Assembly (NCBI GenBank): GCA_037176885.1
Contig: JAWWNJ010000017.1
Span: 806,001 to 870,000 of the forward strand
Origin: Favolaschia claudopus
Lineage: Eukaryota > Basidiomycota > Agaricomycetes > Agaricales > Mycenaceae
DNA length: 64,000 bases
Direction: 5' to 3'
A model generated the notes under the pieces. The model had not been told where the DNA came from and made no database searches. It saw only the letters and a program-made list of their open reading frames with translations. The position numbers were made by a program, and so were the translations under genes. Below, piece after piece: positions 45,793 through 56,063 of the stretch. How positions within the stretch are numbered: the first letter of the stretch is position 1; every line of letters begins with the position of its first letter.

Positions 45793-47579
45793 ATGACCGT
45801 CAAGAAAATCACCACCGAATTCGGCCATACTCTGCCTCCTGTTGGCCCCCATAACATTACCGTCCATGGTGCAGGCTGGGACGTCGGACTTGCCCTCCGC
45901 GATGGCGACATGTCTCTCTTACAAAAGATGAAGTCCATATATCCTCGATTCACGCCGTTTGGTGCAGCACGGCAGGTGCGTATTAGTAAATTCGCGCTGC
46001 TTATAATCCTCAACGACATGCTTGTAGCTATCCATGGCGATCCACCAGAAACTCTCGTTTCCACCAACTCATGGCTGTCTCCCCTTCGTCAACCCCGACA
46101 TTTTCTCGATGGCGCAGGAATTCGCGTTTTCTCATCATCGGAAAGAGCACAAGTTGGAGCCTTCGGATCTGCTCTTCAAAGTGGTCGACATCAGCGGTGT
46201 TCGTCTTTATTGCATCGGATATCCCATGCCCAAGACTCCAGGCATCATCGGTGTCTGGCAAAATCCCGGCACTGGCGTCAGCTCGCGCTTGGCTGAGCAT
46301 TTGCTTAAGCAAGCGGACACCCTTGTCGAGGTTCCAGCGAGTGCTTCTGCGGACGCGGAAATAACCCTCGACAAACTCCCCGCTCCAACCTACCTCCCCG
46401 AATCTGCAGCCCATCAAGGTTTGCGGGATCGCATCGCGGGGCTGATGAACCGTGCACCCGTCGCGTCGCACAAAGCCAACGTCAAGAGCGAGGATGTATA
46501 TCTCTATCCCACTGGCATGGCGGCCGTCCACCGACTGCATCAAGCCATCATGCAGACTCGCAGGGGAACCGTCGTTGGTTTGGGCGCTATTTTCCACAAC
46601 ACATATCATCTGTTTCTTGAATTCCCCGATGGCTTCAAGCATTTTGGTCAATGTAACGCTCAGAGTGGCATAATCGGTGAGGTGGAGGCGCATATTAAGG
46701 CCGAAGCCGAGGCAGGTCGGAAAGTCAGCTACGTTTTCGTTGAATTCCCCAGCAATCCTATCCTGGTCAGTGTCGATCTGAAAGGATTGCGGCAGCTAGT
46801 AAGCAACATATCTCGTCTCACGGATTTACCAACCAAAAATAACATAAAACCAGGCGGACAAACATGGCTTCCTTCTCGTGGTTGACGACACGGTCGGCAG
46901 CTTCTGCAACATTGACCTCCTCCCAGTGGCCGACGTGGTCCTTACTTCTCTCACCAAATCCTTCAGCGGCTACGCCAACGTCATGGGCGGAAGCGTCGTC
47001 CTCAACCCTTCATCCCCATCCTACCCAACCCTCTCCAAAGTCTTCCAATCGACATTCCACAACGAATTCTTCTCGGGCGACGCCGAGCAGCTCCTCGCCA
47101 ACAGCACAGACTACCTCACCCGCAGCACCATCCTCAACCGCAATGCCGCCGCCCTCGCCTCCCTCCTGCAATCCCACATCCGCTCGCCCGCGCCCTCAGC
47201 GGTAACACAAGTCCTCTACCCCTCGCACTCCGACACCCACGCCAACTACACCGCCTTGATGCGCCCCGCGACGGCGGAGTTCACCCCGGGCTACGGCTGT
47301 CTGCTCAGCATCGATTTCGCCGACAGCGCAGTGGCGCGGGAATTCTACGATAAGCTGCAGGTGCACCAAGGTCCGCATCTCGGCGCGCATTTGACGCTGG
47401 CGTTGAATTTCAATGATATTGTGTGGGGGAAGCCTGAAGATGAGGCGAAGTATCATGCGGGGTATGGGTTGAGGGCGGCGCAAGTGCGGGTGTCGGTTGG
47501 GTTGGAGGAGGAGGCGGAGTTGGTCGAGGTGTTTGAGGAAGCGTTGAAATTCGCTGAGGAGGCGGTTGGCAAGAATTGA
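45793..47579 (+). CDS. str2: Cystathionine gamma-synthase (PLP-dependent, Str2-like)
   Basis: Cys/Met-metabolism PLP enzyme that joins cysteine with an activated homoserine to make cystathionine in transsulfuration. There are three exons, 45793-45975, 46028-46798 and 46854-47579, all in phase 0, giving 559 residues. The N-terminal part 'GHTLPPVGPHNITVHGAGW' and the long region before the PLP domain ('YPRFTPF', 'HQKLSFPPTHGCLPFVNPD') are typical of fungal Str2, which is longer than bacterial MetB. PLP-domain motifs are 'YLYPTGMAAVHRLHQAIM', 'YVFVEFPSNPIL', 'LLVVDDTVGSF' and the Schiff-base Lys in 'TSLTKSFSGYANVMGG'. The C-terminal 'LRAAQVRVSVGLEE' matches the substrate-carboxylate Arg region. 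A cystathionine lyase is less likely because of the N-terminal extension. Confidence 0.9.
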
Positions 47580-47736
47580 ATAAAGACGATGTTGTATGGA
47601 CGTCGAATCAATCACTTTTGCTCAGTCCTCAGAGAAAGATATTCAACTGCGTGTTAAATGAAGCAACCGTCACCGTCACAACAACGGGTTTTGTGTATGT
47701 ATTTTCTAAATAAATCTCGACGTCTTTTCCATCTGG

Positions 47737-50532
47737 TTATTTTCTGTGTTCATCTGATTTCATCCCCCGCTTTCCACGCTCTGCTCTTCCATTGCGTAGA
47801 GCCTGAAGCCGCCCTAGAGCCTTGAACTCCGCTTGTATTCGTAGATTGGCGGACGGTGGAGGTGAGGAAGTTGTGTGAGAGGCGCGCAGAGTGGTCGACG
47901 GAGCGCTTCCAACGTTGTAGTCGACGTCGACGACAGGATGAGGGGCGTGGATGATCGTGCTGAGAGGTTCAGCGAAGTTTGGAATATTGGCGTCGACCTC
48001 AGTGAGGGGGACGCAGTCTATATTGTTTTTGTTCTTTTTTAGAGATCTGGGCAAGGTGCGCAATATGTTTTCTTTCGAAATCGTTCGTGGGATCAAGGAC
48101 GACGACGACGCCTTGCGCGCAGTGCACATCCGCGAAGTGGGCGGAGAGATGGGAGGAGCCGAGGAAGGGCCGGCAATGGCATAGTTGTTGATACGCTTAA
48201 GTTTATAAGATGCAAACCGGGCGGCGGCTGCTTGGTCCTCCGCGTCTTCTTCTTCTTCGGTCTGAGGGATCGATTCATGATGATGGGACAGGAAGCGTGC
48301 ATTGGCTTCTTCGGGCTGGGTCCGTGAATTCCTTGTTTCGTTGAGGGTGGAGGTGGACGGCGCCGGCGCCTTCCAGAATTTTAAAAAGTTTGTCATCGAC
48401 TTGAAGATCGTAGAGGAGGAAGAGGGAAAGGAGGACTCGGAGGAAGGCTTGGTGGAGGTGGGGAGAGGTGGGTTCGGAATGATGCGTCTACGTGTAGGTT
48501 TTAGGCCATAAGACGCGACCCGAGCAGCAGCGACCCCGTCCTCGGGATCCGGACCCTCAGCTTGGTCGGACATAGATAAATTCGGCCCACTCGCCCCTTT
48601 GTTCCTCTTCTTCAAGCCCGAGAACAGAGGAGCCAACGACGTTCTAGACGCCGACTTCGATATCGGGACCGGTTCAGGCGAAGGGGGACGGAGATCGGGG
48701 AGCCCAACTCTTCTCAGGTTGAACACCCTCGCTCCAACGAACCCTTCCGTGTCGATCCCACCTGTCTCTTCTTCAGCAGCGGCCACAGCATTCTCACCAG
48801 TCACCTCCTCCTCCTGTTCGCGCATCGCGCGCATTTTCTTGGCAATTTCGGTGAGCGGGGTTTCGATGGCCGGTGGCAGGTCTCTCTGAACTGGCTTCCG
48901 AACCTTTCTGGCAAATGTGAAAGCAGTCGGAGAAACACAAGGCGTGTTATCGTGTGACACGGAGGCAGGCAGCGGTTCAGAGGCCGTCGTCGCGGAGGTG
49001 TCGTACTGTCCCGGTGCATCGGCAGCGGCAGCGGCGGCAGTTGTCGGCGTCATCGCGGAAGTGGTGTCCTCTCCCGGTTCATCGGCAGCGGTAGCAGCAG
49101 CAGTCGTATCGTCGCCGTTAGCGCCCTCGAATCTCTGGCGGTGTTTTGCAAAGAACGCCATCATTTCGTCAGCGACGGCTTGATTCCGATCGGCCTTCTT
49201 AGCTGCGCCTCCCTGGTCGCTTCCGGGAGCAGATTTATGGCTTTTGAATCCGCCGGGCGGGGGAGGAGGTGGAGGCGGTGGGGGTGGTGGAGGAGGGGGA
49301 GGAGCGCAGGCGAATACGACGGGGTCTGTTTGGATTTCGACATTGACCTTGTTGGGGAGCTGGTGTGTGAGAGCTTCCGTCTCGTCTGTTTGCATTCCGA
49401 AGCTGACCTTGACGGGTGAGAGGTCCTGCGTGGTCCGTTGTTCCAAGCCGACCTTGAAAGCGATGAGGTCCTGCGCGTCGGGCTTCCCTGTGTGGACTTC
49501 TGCGTTAAGTTTGAGAAGTGGGAGGTGTTGGGTCTGTCTGTGAATCTTCTCTTCCGTTGCCCGCCACTGGATTTGCTCATCGGTCTGCGTCGCTACCGCC
49601 GCCTGAGTCTGCGTCTGTACTTGTATGTTGACATCGATCTGGGTCGCTGCCGCCGCCTGAGTCTGCGTATGTGTTTGGTCGATATCGTCCTGCGGCGTCG
49701 TCTGCGCCTCCATGTGCTTTTCGAGCTCCGTCATCAATTCAGTCTCAGCCTTCGTCGCTGTCCGCGCCTTGTTCTGCACTTCGGTTTGCGTCTCCTTCTC
49801 TATCTCCGTCGATTTGCTGCCCGTCAGATCGATGTGAATCCCGCAAGCTGGGCAAAGAATTATCATATTGGCTTTCGTGCTTTTTGAGATCACAGGTGAG
49901 ATGCTCGAGTTTTCTGGCACAGAGACGGCTGAGCTGGAAGAGGAGTCGGGGCTTATTGTTGTAGAAATCTCGTTTGAAGATGCGGAGACGTCGGCACTCC
50001 CTGATAAGGAGTCGGAATCGACAGAGAACCAATCGTCGTCGCTTGCTAGTGAGGACGCGTCGGATAGGGAAGAGACGTCGCTTGACGAGGCTGACTGGTC
50101 GCTGACCGAAGCAGTATTGGTGCCTTGAGAGGAGACGACGGTAGATAGGGAGGCGTCGGCGGGAGCTGTATCGACGGTGAGAGTAGACTGCTCCTCGCTT
50201 TCTAAGGGCAACAATGGGCCTGCCGGGGAGTCTGAAATTGACAAGCATGACATGGTGGCGTTTGCACTTTCTTGGTGCGAAGAAGAAAATTTAATCCTGG
50301 AGCCACTGGACAAGGCCGCCGGAAAGATGATAGGAGCAGAGACAGGAACGAAGGGGTCGGGGAGCGTGAACACGATCATTTGGCTTGGACGAGGACGCGT
50401 CGTTCGTTTGACCTTCTTGAAGAGCTCGACGACGCGACGGGGGAAGCCAGTTTTGGGTTTCGCGTCCTGGGGTTGAGATACGCGGTCGACTCGAGAAGTC
50501 TTGGGCTTGGACTTGCCAAAGCAAGAAGGCAT
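47737..50532 (-). CDS. Intronless 931-residue low-complexity protein with polyproline and TQ repeats
   Basis: Not recognised. A single open frame of 931 codons without introns, in a window where most genes are heavily split. From the N-terminus it has a basic start (MPSCFGKSKPKTSRVDRV), a Ser/Asp-rich acidic region, and a lone CxxC 'MIILCPACGIHIDLTG'. An 18-residue TQ repeat follows ('TQTQAAAATQIDVNIQVQ' and 'TQTQAAVATQTDEQIQ', 54 bp apart in DNA). Then come a run of about 17 Pro (about 49259-49309), Ala/Thr-rich imperfect repeats, and a basic C-terminus ending 'RGMKSDEHRK'. Most of it should be disordered. Its 3' end is convergent with str2, 157 bp away. A partial copy of its C-terminal coding sequence lies upstream at 51081-51200. 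It may be lineage-specific. Confidence 0.6.
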   Translation of the reverse strand: MPSCFGKSKPKTSRVDRVSQPQDAKPKTGFPRRVVELFKKVKRTTRPRPSQMIVFTLPDPFVPVSAPIIFPAALSSGSRIKFSSSHQESANATMSCLSISDSPAGPLLPLESEEQSTLTVDTAPADASLSTVVSSQGTNTASVSDQSASSSDVSSLSDASSLASDDDWFSVDSDSLSGSADVSASSNEISTTISPDSSSSSAVSVPENSSISPVISKSTKANMIILCPACGIHIDLTGSKSTEIEKETQTEVQNKARTATKAETELMTELEKHMEAQTTPQDDIDQTHTQTQAAAATQIDVNIQVQTQTQAAVATQTDEQIQWRATEEKIHRQTQHLPLLKLNAEVHTGKPDAQDLIAFKVGLEQRTTQDLSPVKVSFGMQTDETEALTHQLPNKVNVEIQTDPVVFACAPPPPPPPPPPPPPPPPGGFKSHKSAPGSDQGGAAKKADRNQAVADEMMAFFAKHRQRFEGANGDDTTAAATAADEPGEDTTSAMTPTTAAAAAADAPGQYDTSATTASEPLPASVSHDNTPCVSPTAFTFARKVRKPVQRDLPPAIETPLTEIAKKMRAMREQEEEVTGENAVAAAEEETGGIDTEGFVGARVFNLRRVGLPDLRPPSPEPVPISKSASRTSLAPLFSGLKKRNKGASGPNLSMSDQAEGPDPEDGVAAARVASYGLKPTRRRIIPNPPLPTSTKPSSESSFPSSSSTIFKSMTNFLKFWKAPAPSTSTLNETRNSRTQPEEANARFLSHHHESIPQTEEEEDAEDQAAAARFASYKLKRINNYAIAGPSSAPPISPPTSRMCTARKASSSSLIPRTISKENILRTLPRSLKKNKNNIDCVPLTEVDANIPNFAEPLSTIIHAPHPVVDVDYNVGSAPSTTLRASHTTSSPPPSANLRIQAEFKALGRLQALRNGRAERGKRGMKSDEHRK

Positions 50533-51601
50533 CTTTACCCTGGAAGGTGGTTAGAAAAGGCGCTGGGAGGGAGCAAGACTGCATACCTATGACACGAGAG
50601 ATAGATACCAAGATCAAGAAATGGAGGAGCAAGAGACGAGATGAAGCAAGAGGAGGATTTGGGGTTTTATGGCAAGTAACTGTTCACGCAGATAGAGTCT
50701 CTGGCTAACGAGTACGGTGCTCGATCGTCAGTCACAGTCCACCGATCGACGGCCACTGCCGATCGAGGTTTCGCCAGTGTGCAAGTACTGAAAAGCCCTG
50801 AACATTTTGCTTGAATACGCCGGGCGATGTGGTAGAAGCCAAGTTGAGAACCGGAAGCAATTACGCTGGGCACTTCTGGGCCATCAACCGACGGCTAAGG
50901 CTGGCTAAGGTCTTTCAAATTTGCGTTCATGGGCTCAGGGAATTCACTCGAGTAAAAATCGACCACCCAATGCATTTACCGTCCCAACCACAGGGTTCTG
51001 TATTTTCTAAATATCACATCTTTCCTCCTGACTATTTTCTTTCTGGACGAAACCATTCGCCTCCTGCCTGTTTGCTTTCTGCACGATGGCTTTGAACTCC
51101 GCTTGAATGTGAGTGTTGGCACTGCAGCGCTCTGTCGGAAATGAGGGGCGTGAAGAGGCGGTTCCGACATTGTGGTCGACGGCGAGGACGACAAGTCGGC
51201 GATACTTCGGCGACTCGGATGGCTGAGAGGACGATGTTGATTGAAACGTTGAGGACATTGAAGCGATCAAGGCCGACGTGCTGCATTGAACGCTGATGCG
51301 CAGCCATGAGGCTACAACCACCTCCAGCGCCTTCAAGTGTCTGTGCATTCAACGCCGTGTCGCTGCAGACTCGTATGTATGTCCGCTCAAATGATTAGCT
51401 GCTTTCACCATTATTTCGTCCCATTTTCTGGCATCTACTACATAGGCTACCGGCCTTGACCGTGCTTCGGTGCCATGAATTGGCCGTTTCTTCTGCGTCT
51501 CAACACCGGCCCGCCGAATTACTTGTCCTCATGACCCCACTGAGCAAGAACGCAGATATATTTGAACTTGAAGCGTCAGCAATGCGCACTTCCTACTTTC
51601 T
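50533..51601. other. Divergent promoter region with a gene relic
   Basis: Holds the upstream region of the minus-strand 931-residue gene, the relic at 51081-51200, and the promoter of the GH43 gene with TATATTT at 51557-51563. Confidence 0.5.
51081..51200 (-). pseudogene. Relic copy of the C-terminal end of the 931-residue gene
   Basis: The minus-strand translation contains 'VDHNVGTASSRPSFPTE' and 'ANTHIQAEFKAIVQK'. This parallels 'VDYNVGSAPSTTLRAS' and 'ANLRIQAEFKALGRLQ' in the 931-residue protein. At DNA level 'ttgaactccgcttg' is shared exactly and 'ttccgacattgtggtcgacg' nearly so. No intact upstream gene part accompanies it, so it looks like a partial duplication left behind. The alternative is that it is the last exon of a diverged paralogue. 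Confidence 0.6.
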
Positions 51602-54147
51602 ATGAAGCTCTTCCTCTGTGCCCTATCCCTGCTTTCTACTTATAGCCGCGTCCTCGGCCGCCCCCACAATCCCATCCTCCCAGGTTTTCATCCCGATCCA
51701 TCCTGCATCTTCGTCTCCGAGTGGGACAGCACCTTCTTCTGCGCGTCCAGTTCGTTCAACGCGTTTCCGGGCATTCCGATTCATGCCAGTCAAGATTTGC
51801 AGACTTGGAGGTTGATTGGTGCGCAGAAATCTATCTATCATCATGCTTCTCCAAATTTCAGCGTCTGATTGAAGAGGCTGATACAGGCAATGCGCTCTCG
51901 CGTCCAGAACAACTCCCGAATCTGACGAATGCAGGTGAACTCTGATTACCTTGACTCCTACTTGCATTACAGGCGAATGAAAATTGGATTGGATAATAGT
52001 GGGAGGAACCAGCGGTATCTGGGCTCCAACTCTCCGCTACCACAACAACGAATTCTTCATCCTCACCACCCTCGTGTTCGACAAGATGCCCATCGACGAC
52101 CCGGCGCGTTGGGACAACGTACGTCCATCTTGAATCCAATTTAATTCCATTCTCCACTTCAACCCGTCCATGCAGATAATCCTCCGCACCAAAAATCCCT
52201 ACACAGTAAACGCCTGGTCCGACCCCGTGCATTTTCCCTTCGTCGGGTACGATACGTCGCCGTTCTGGAGCGAGGACGGGACGGTTTATGTGCAGGGCGC
52301 GCATCCGTGGCAAGTGAGGCGCGTATTCACAGCTCCACTCAGTCGTAACAGCTTTTGACCACGGATTCTGCAGCCCGCACATCGACCAAATGCAGCTCGA
52401 TCTCGATACGGGCGAAGCCACGAAACAGGTGCCGATTTGGAACGGTACCGGTGGTTTGGTGTGCTCTGCACTACTTTCTTGTTGCGGCCGGTATTCAGAC
52501 ACTTTTACCTTAGGCGCCAGAAGGCCCGCATGTGCATTTCAAGGACGGGTACTATTACCTGATCATTGCCGAAGGTGCGCTTTTGTACCTTCAGCTGCTT
52601 CACTCAGCTGAATCCAGTTGTACTGTTACATAGGCGGAACGGGGTTGAATCATATGGTGACCGCTGCACGGTCCAGAAACATCAATGGACCCTTTACCCC
52701 AGCGCCGAATAATCCGCTGCTCACCAACGCGAATACCTCCTCTTATTGTACGTTGCTCTATATACCTGAAGGAAGTAACGCTGCTCATTCGCCGCAGTTC
52801 AAACTGTCGGCCATGCGGACGTCTTTCAGGATGGGAGGGGAAACTGGCTAGCATTTTTTTGTCTATTCACCAAGTATCTATGAACTCAACTCGACATAAT
52901 TCACAGGTGGGCAGTCGCGCTCTCCACACGTTCAGGTCCCGAGTATATCTCGTATCCAATGGTGAGCTACCGTGACGTCTCCTCCTCGGCCAGTGTTGTC
53001 CGATGTCTATGTAGCTCATCAAACCTTTTCTTTTAGGGCCGCGAGACCGTCCTAACAAACATGACATGGAACAAAGACGAATGGCCCGTCTTCGAGAACG
53101 TCTCAGGCACGATCGGGGGTCCAACTCTCCCGCTTCGGCCGTCAATTCGAGGAAACGGGTGTGCTTCTCTCCCTCTTCTCCCTCCCTCTCATTCTTTCTG
53201 TTGACGACTATCTCTCAGACCATACACAACCGCCCCCGACCACCTCACCTTCCCGCCCAACTCTCCCCTCCCTATACACCTCACGCACTGGCGCCTCCCC
53301 ACCACTTCAGCGTACGCAATCTCGCCCCCCGGTTACCCGGACACCCTTCGCCTCCTGCCCTCCCTGCTCAACCTCACGGGCTTTGATGCGAATTCCGCGG
53401 AGACGGGGCAGACGTTCGTGGGGAGGCGGCAGGTGCATAGTGAGTTTGTGTTCAGCGTTGATTTTGTTGGTGGGTATGTGCCTGGGGAGGAGGAGGAGGA
53501 GGCGGGGGGTGACGGTGTTTTTGACTCAGGTGAGTTGGGTGAGCGCGTGTTTTGAGATTCAGAGCTGACTTGAGGATGAGTTAGAACCACCACATTGATT
53601 TCGGGATAGTTTGTCTCAAGGATTCGAAGAACAAGGATAACAAACCCAGCGGACCTGCACCTCAATCTTCACAGCAATCCTGCGCCTCCTCTACATTCCT
53701 ACGCATTCGCACCACCTCTACAACCGCTACGACGCCGCGGCCGGACACACTCGTTTCTCTTCCTTCTTCTTCGAATCCCAGCACAACGCATCCGCAGACG
53801 ACGACAAGGCTGGAGATCCGCGCGGACAATTTGACACACTATGTTTTTAGCTATGCGCGATTTTCATCAAGCGGCGGTGTGAGTACTAGTGGGAGCGCGC
53901 CCCAGATGAGGATAGCCGGGTACGGGTTGACTGAGGATGTGAGTTGGGGGTTCACGGGTGAGTATCCAGAATGTCCTTTCGTTTCTTTTGAAGAATAAAA
54001 ATTAAAATCCGGGAAACATCTAATTTGAGTTGATGCATAGGGACGCTGCTAGGCGTGTACGCTACAGGAAACGGGCGGAACGCATCGACGCCGGTGTATG
54101 TTTCGCGGTGGAGGTACGAAGGAGTGCGGCAGGTGACTAGTAGATGA
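51602..54147 (+). CDS. Glycoside hydrolase family 43 (secreted, beta-xylosidase/arabinofuranosidase type)
   Basis: Secreted five-bladed beta-propeller enzyme acting on hemicellulose side chains or xylo-oligosaccharides. A signal peptide (MKLFLCALSLLSTYSRVLG) precedes 'NPILPGFHPDPSC', whose Asp is the GH43 general base. 'DTSPFWSEDGTVYVQ' carries the Asp that tunes the catalytic acid, and 'APEGPHVHFKDGYYYL' carries the general acid Glu. 'TVGHADVFQDGRGNWWAVA', read across an intron, closes the propeller. The C-terminal beta-sandwich contains 'FVGRRQVHSEFVFSVDF' and 'RLEIRADNLTHYVFSYA', as in xylosidase-type GH43 members. About ten introns are present. Those in the C-terminal half are the least certain, because Ser/Thr/Pro-rich low-complexity sequence obscures the boundaries. 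Exact substrate specificity cannot be inferred. Confidence 0.9.
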
Positions 54148-54849
54148 TTCGGAGGACGAGGATGGGGAGTAGGAGGCTTGGGGACAGGGAAAAATGCCCG
54201 GATCTGAAGGTAATCGTCGGAGACTGCGCGCTTCTTTAGGGCTCATTGTACAGTAGCTTGTAGCTTGGTCTCATATCTTTCGTTTTCGCCTGAAAAAATC
54301 TATTTCGTAGATTTGACTGAAGTTAGCCACAGCAAACAGCAGTAAACAGCGCTCTCAACTTGACCTTGAACTCTCAACACTTTCACGTCAATCTGCACAT
54401 TGGCCACACTATCTTCGATTAATCGCTGGTGGAGTTGACGGTCCTGCGTTGCTGACTATGGACGACGCGATGCCTGGAAAGTGGTAGAGCGAAAAAAATT
54501 TGGAAAACACGGAACAATGCAATGCGATCTCAAACTAGGGCAATCTCCTTCCTCGGTCTCCCCCAGTCAAGGACATTGACGTTTCGTGTGAAGCTCACCC
54601 ATTGGTTCAATAGCTGGCCGACTTCGAACCCATTGTAGCTGGAACGTCCCTGTATCCGCTTGTTGTCAAGACCCTGCACCGCTCTTTTCAGAAATCTTTC
54701 AACATCATGTCTCTCTGCTCAAACCGTGGTGGGTAACCATTTCTTTTCGTTGGTGTCGGCGGATTCCCGGATATGCGGAAGATAAGAGCTACGTGAGCCC
54801 CTGGAGTACCTCTCGGCTACCCATCTTGAAACTCGTTCATGACAATCGT
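54148..54849. other. Intergenic region
   Basis: No gene is recognised between the GH43 gene and the SDR remnant. Confidence 0.5.
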
Positions 54850-55105
54850 TTCGGCGCTGCGCAGGGCTCTGGAAAATTCATCCGCCTCTGCCTCGCTGAT
54901 AATGGTCTCGACATAACCGTGGTTGACTTCCCGAGCAAGATTGACGATATTAATGGTGTCGTCAAAGAGCTCGAGGATCTCAGACGCAGTGCCGTCGCAA
55001 TCCCCGCCGATGTCACTGAAAATGGCGAAGCCAAAGCCGTGGTGGAAGCTGCGCCTGCCAAAGCTGCTCTGGACCGAGTGGACGTTCTCTACATTGCTGT
55101 CTGCT
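54850..55105 (+). pseudogene. Degenerate short-chain dehydrogenase fragment
   Basis: The translation 'GAAQGSGKFIRLCLADNG' corresponds to the SDR cofactor-binding loop. It is followed by 'LDITVVDFPSKIDDING' and 'AVAIPADVTENGEAKAVVE', matching strand 2 to strand 4 of SDRs. The N-terminal strand with the threonine of TGxxxGxG is lost. The frame ends shortly after 'LDRVDVLYIA', where NAG and the catalytic half should follow. Weak fragments to about 55500 ('MYDAIATELWERNITAHA') look like decayed remains of the YxxxK region. It is not closely similar to the intact SDR at 36.5 kb. A functional gene with unrecognised introns is less likely, because no start exon was found. Confidence 0.6.
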
Positions 55106-55509
55106 TTTTCCCGCTTTCATAACCTGTACGGTGCGACGAGATGCTGCTCAAGGCTGGCATCGCACCTCTGGCAAACCCGTTTAGGGTTTTCTCTTCTCGT
55201 GTTCCCTTGCGCTAATCTTTCGCAATTTCACGTGTAGGTACTTGGTCGATTTGTGGGACAGGAGGGAAGGTGCGCTATGAATGGAGCTCAGATCTAGGCT
55301 CTGGATACTAACCCCGATACTAGTACTCAGGCTACGCTGGCTTGCATACTGATTCGATCCATGGGTATGTTTGTCTGTTCGCAAGGCATGGCACGTTGAC
55401 TGGGCATGTACGACGCGATAGCTACGGAGCTTTGGGAGCGTAACATCACCGCCCATGCTACTGGCGTCATCAACAATGGTGCGTTTGGCAGTATGGCCTG
55501 CCAGCATTC

Positions 55510-56063
55510 GACGAATTCTCATGAACACAGAGCATGGCATTGGTTGCTCTGAAACGCAGGTCACCACCAAAGTAAATGCTAACGACGGGCGGCGTTACAC
55601 CAGTTAGCGGACTGACTGATGCATCCCGTAAATTAGTGAACCCTTTCGCCCGACCATCCCCGGGATATATTGCGTGTCTCTTTACTTGCTCGAAGGTCTC
55701 GGTTTTTGGCCGAGTTGGTGAGGGATTTGCCTCAGCTTCATGGTTTTAGTCAAGACTTTTTGTCTGGAGTCAGAGCTTTGTCCGTTGTGCAATGTCCGTC
55801 CGACTCTGCTTCGATGTCAGCCTCGTCCTCGATATCGATCAAACAACACCTGAAGTGGATGAGCGCCTAGATAGTTGGGTCTTCCTCCAAAGCCTATTCA
55901 ACCCCGGTCTTCTTCTTATTGGTCTCGGGCTCAATGCTATTCCCGGAAATGAGAACCTCGTGTTTCCCGGCCGTCGATTTGACGCCCACTGTACCCACAG
56001 TGTTGCTCCTTGACCTCTAACCCCAACGTACGCCCCCACTGACACTGCTACCACACACCAACG
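55510..56063. other. Leader/promoter region of the sacsin-like gene
   Basis: Open frames here (55670-55870 and 55792-56013) have no recognisable content. The ATG at 56064 opens the sacsin-like gene. Confidence 0.4.

Noticed and set aside
48917..49183. Plus-strand Ala/Val-rich frames opposite the 931-residue gene
   Set aside because: They mirror Ala/Thr and Pro repeats of the minus-strand gene.
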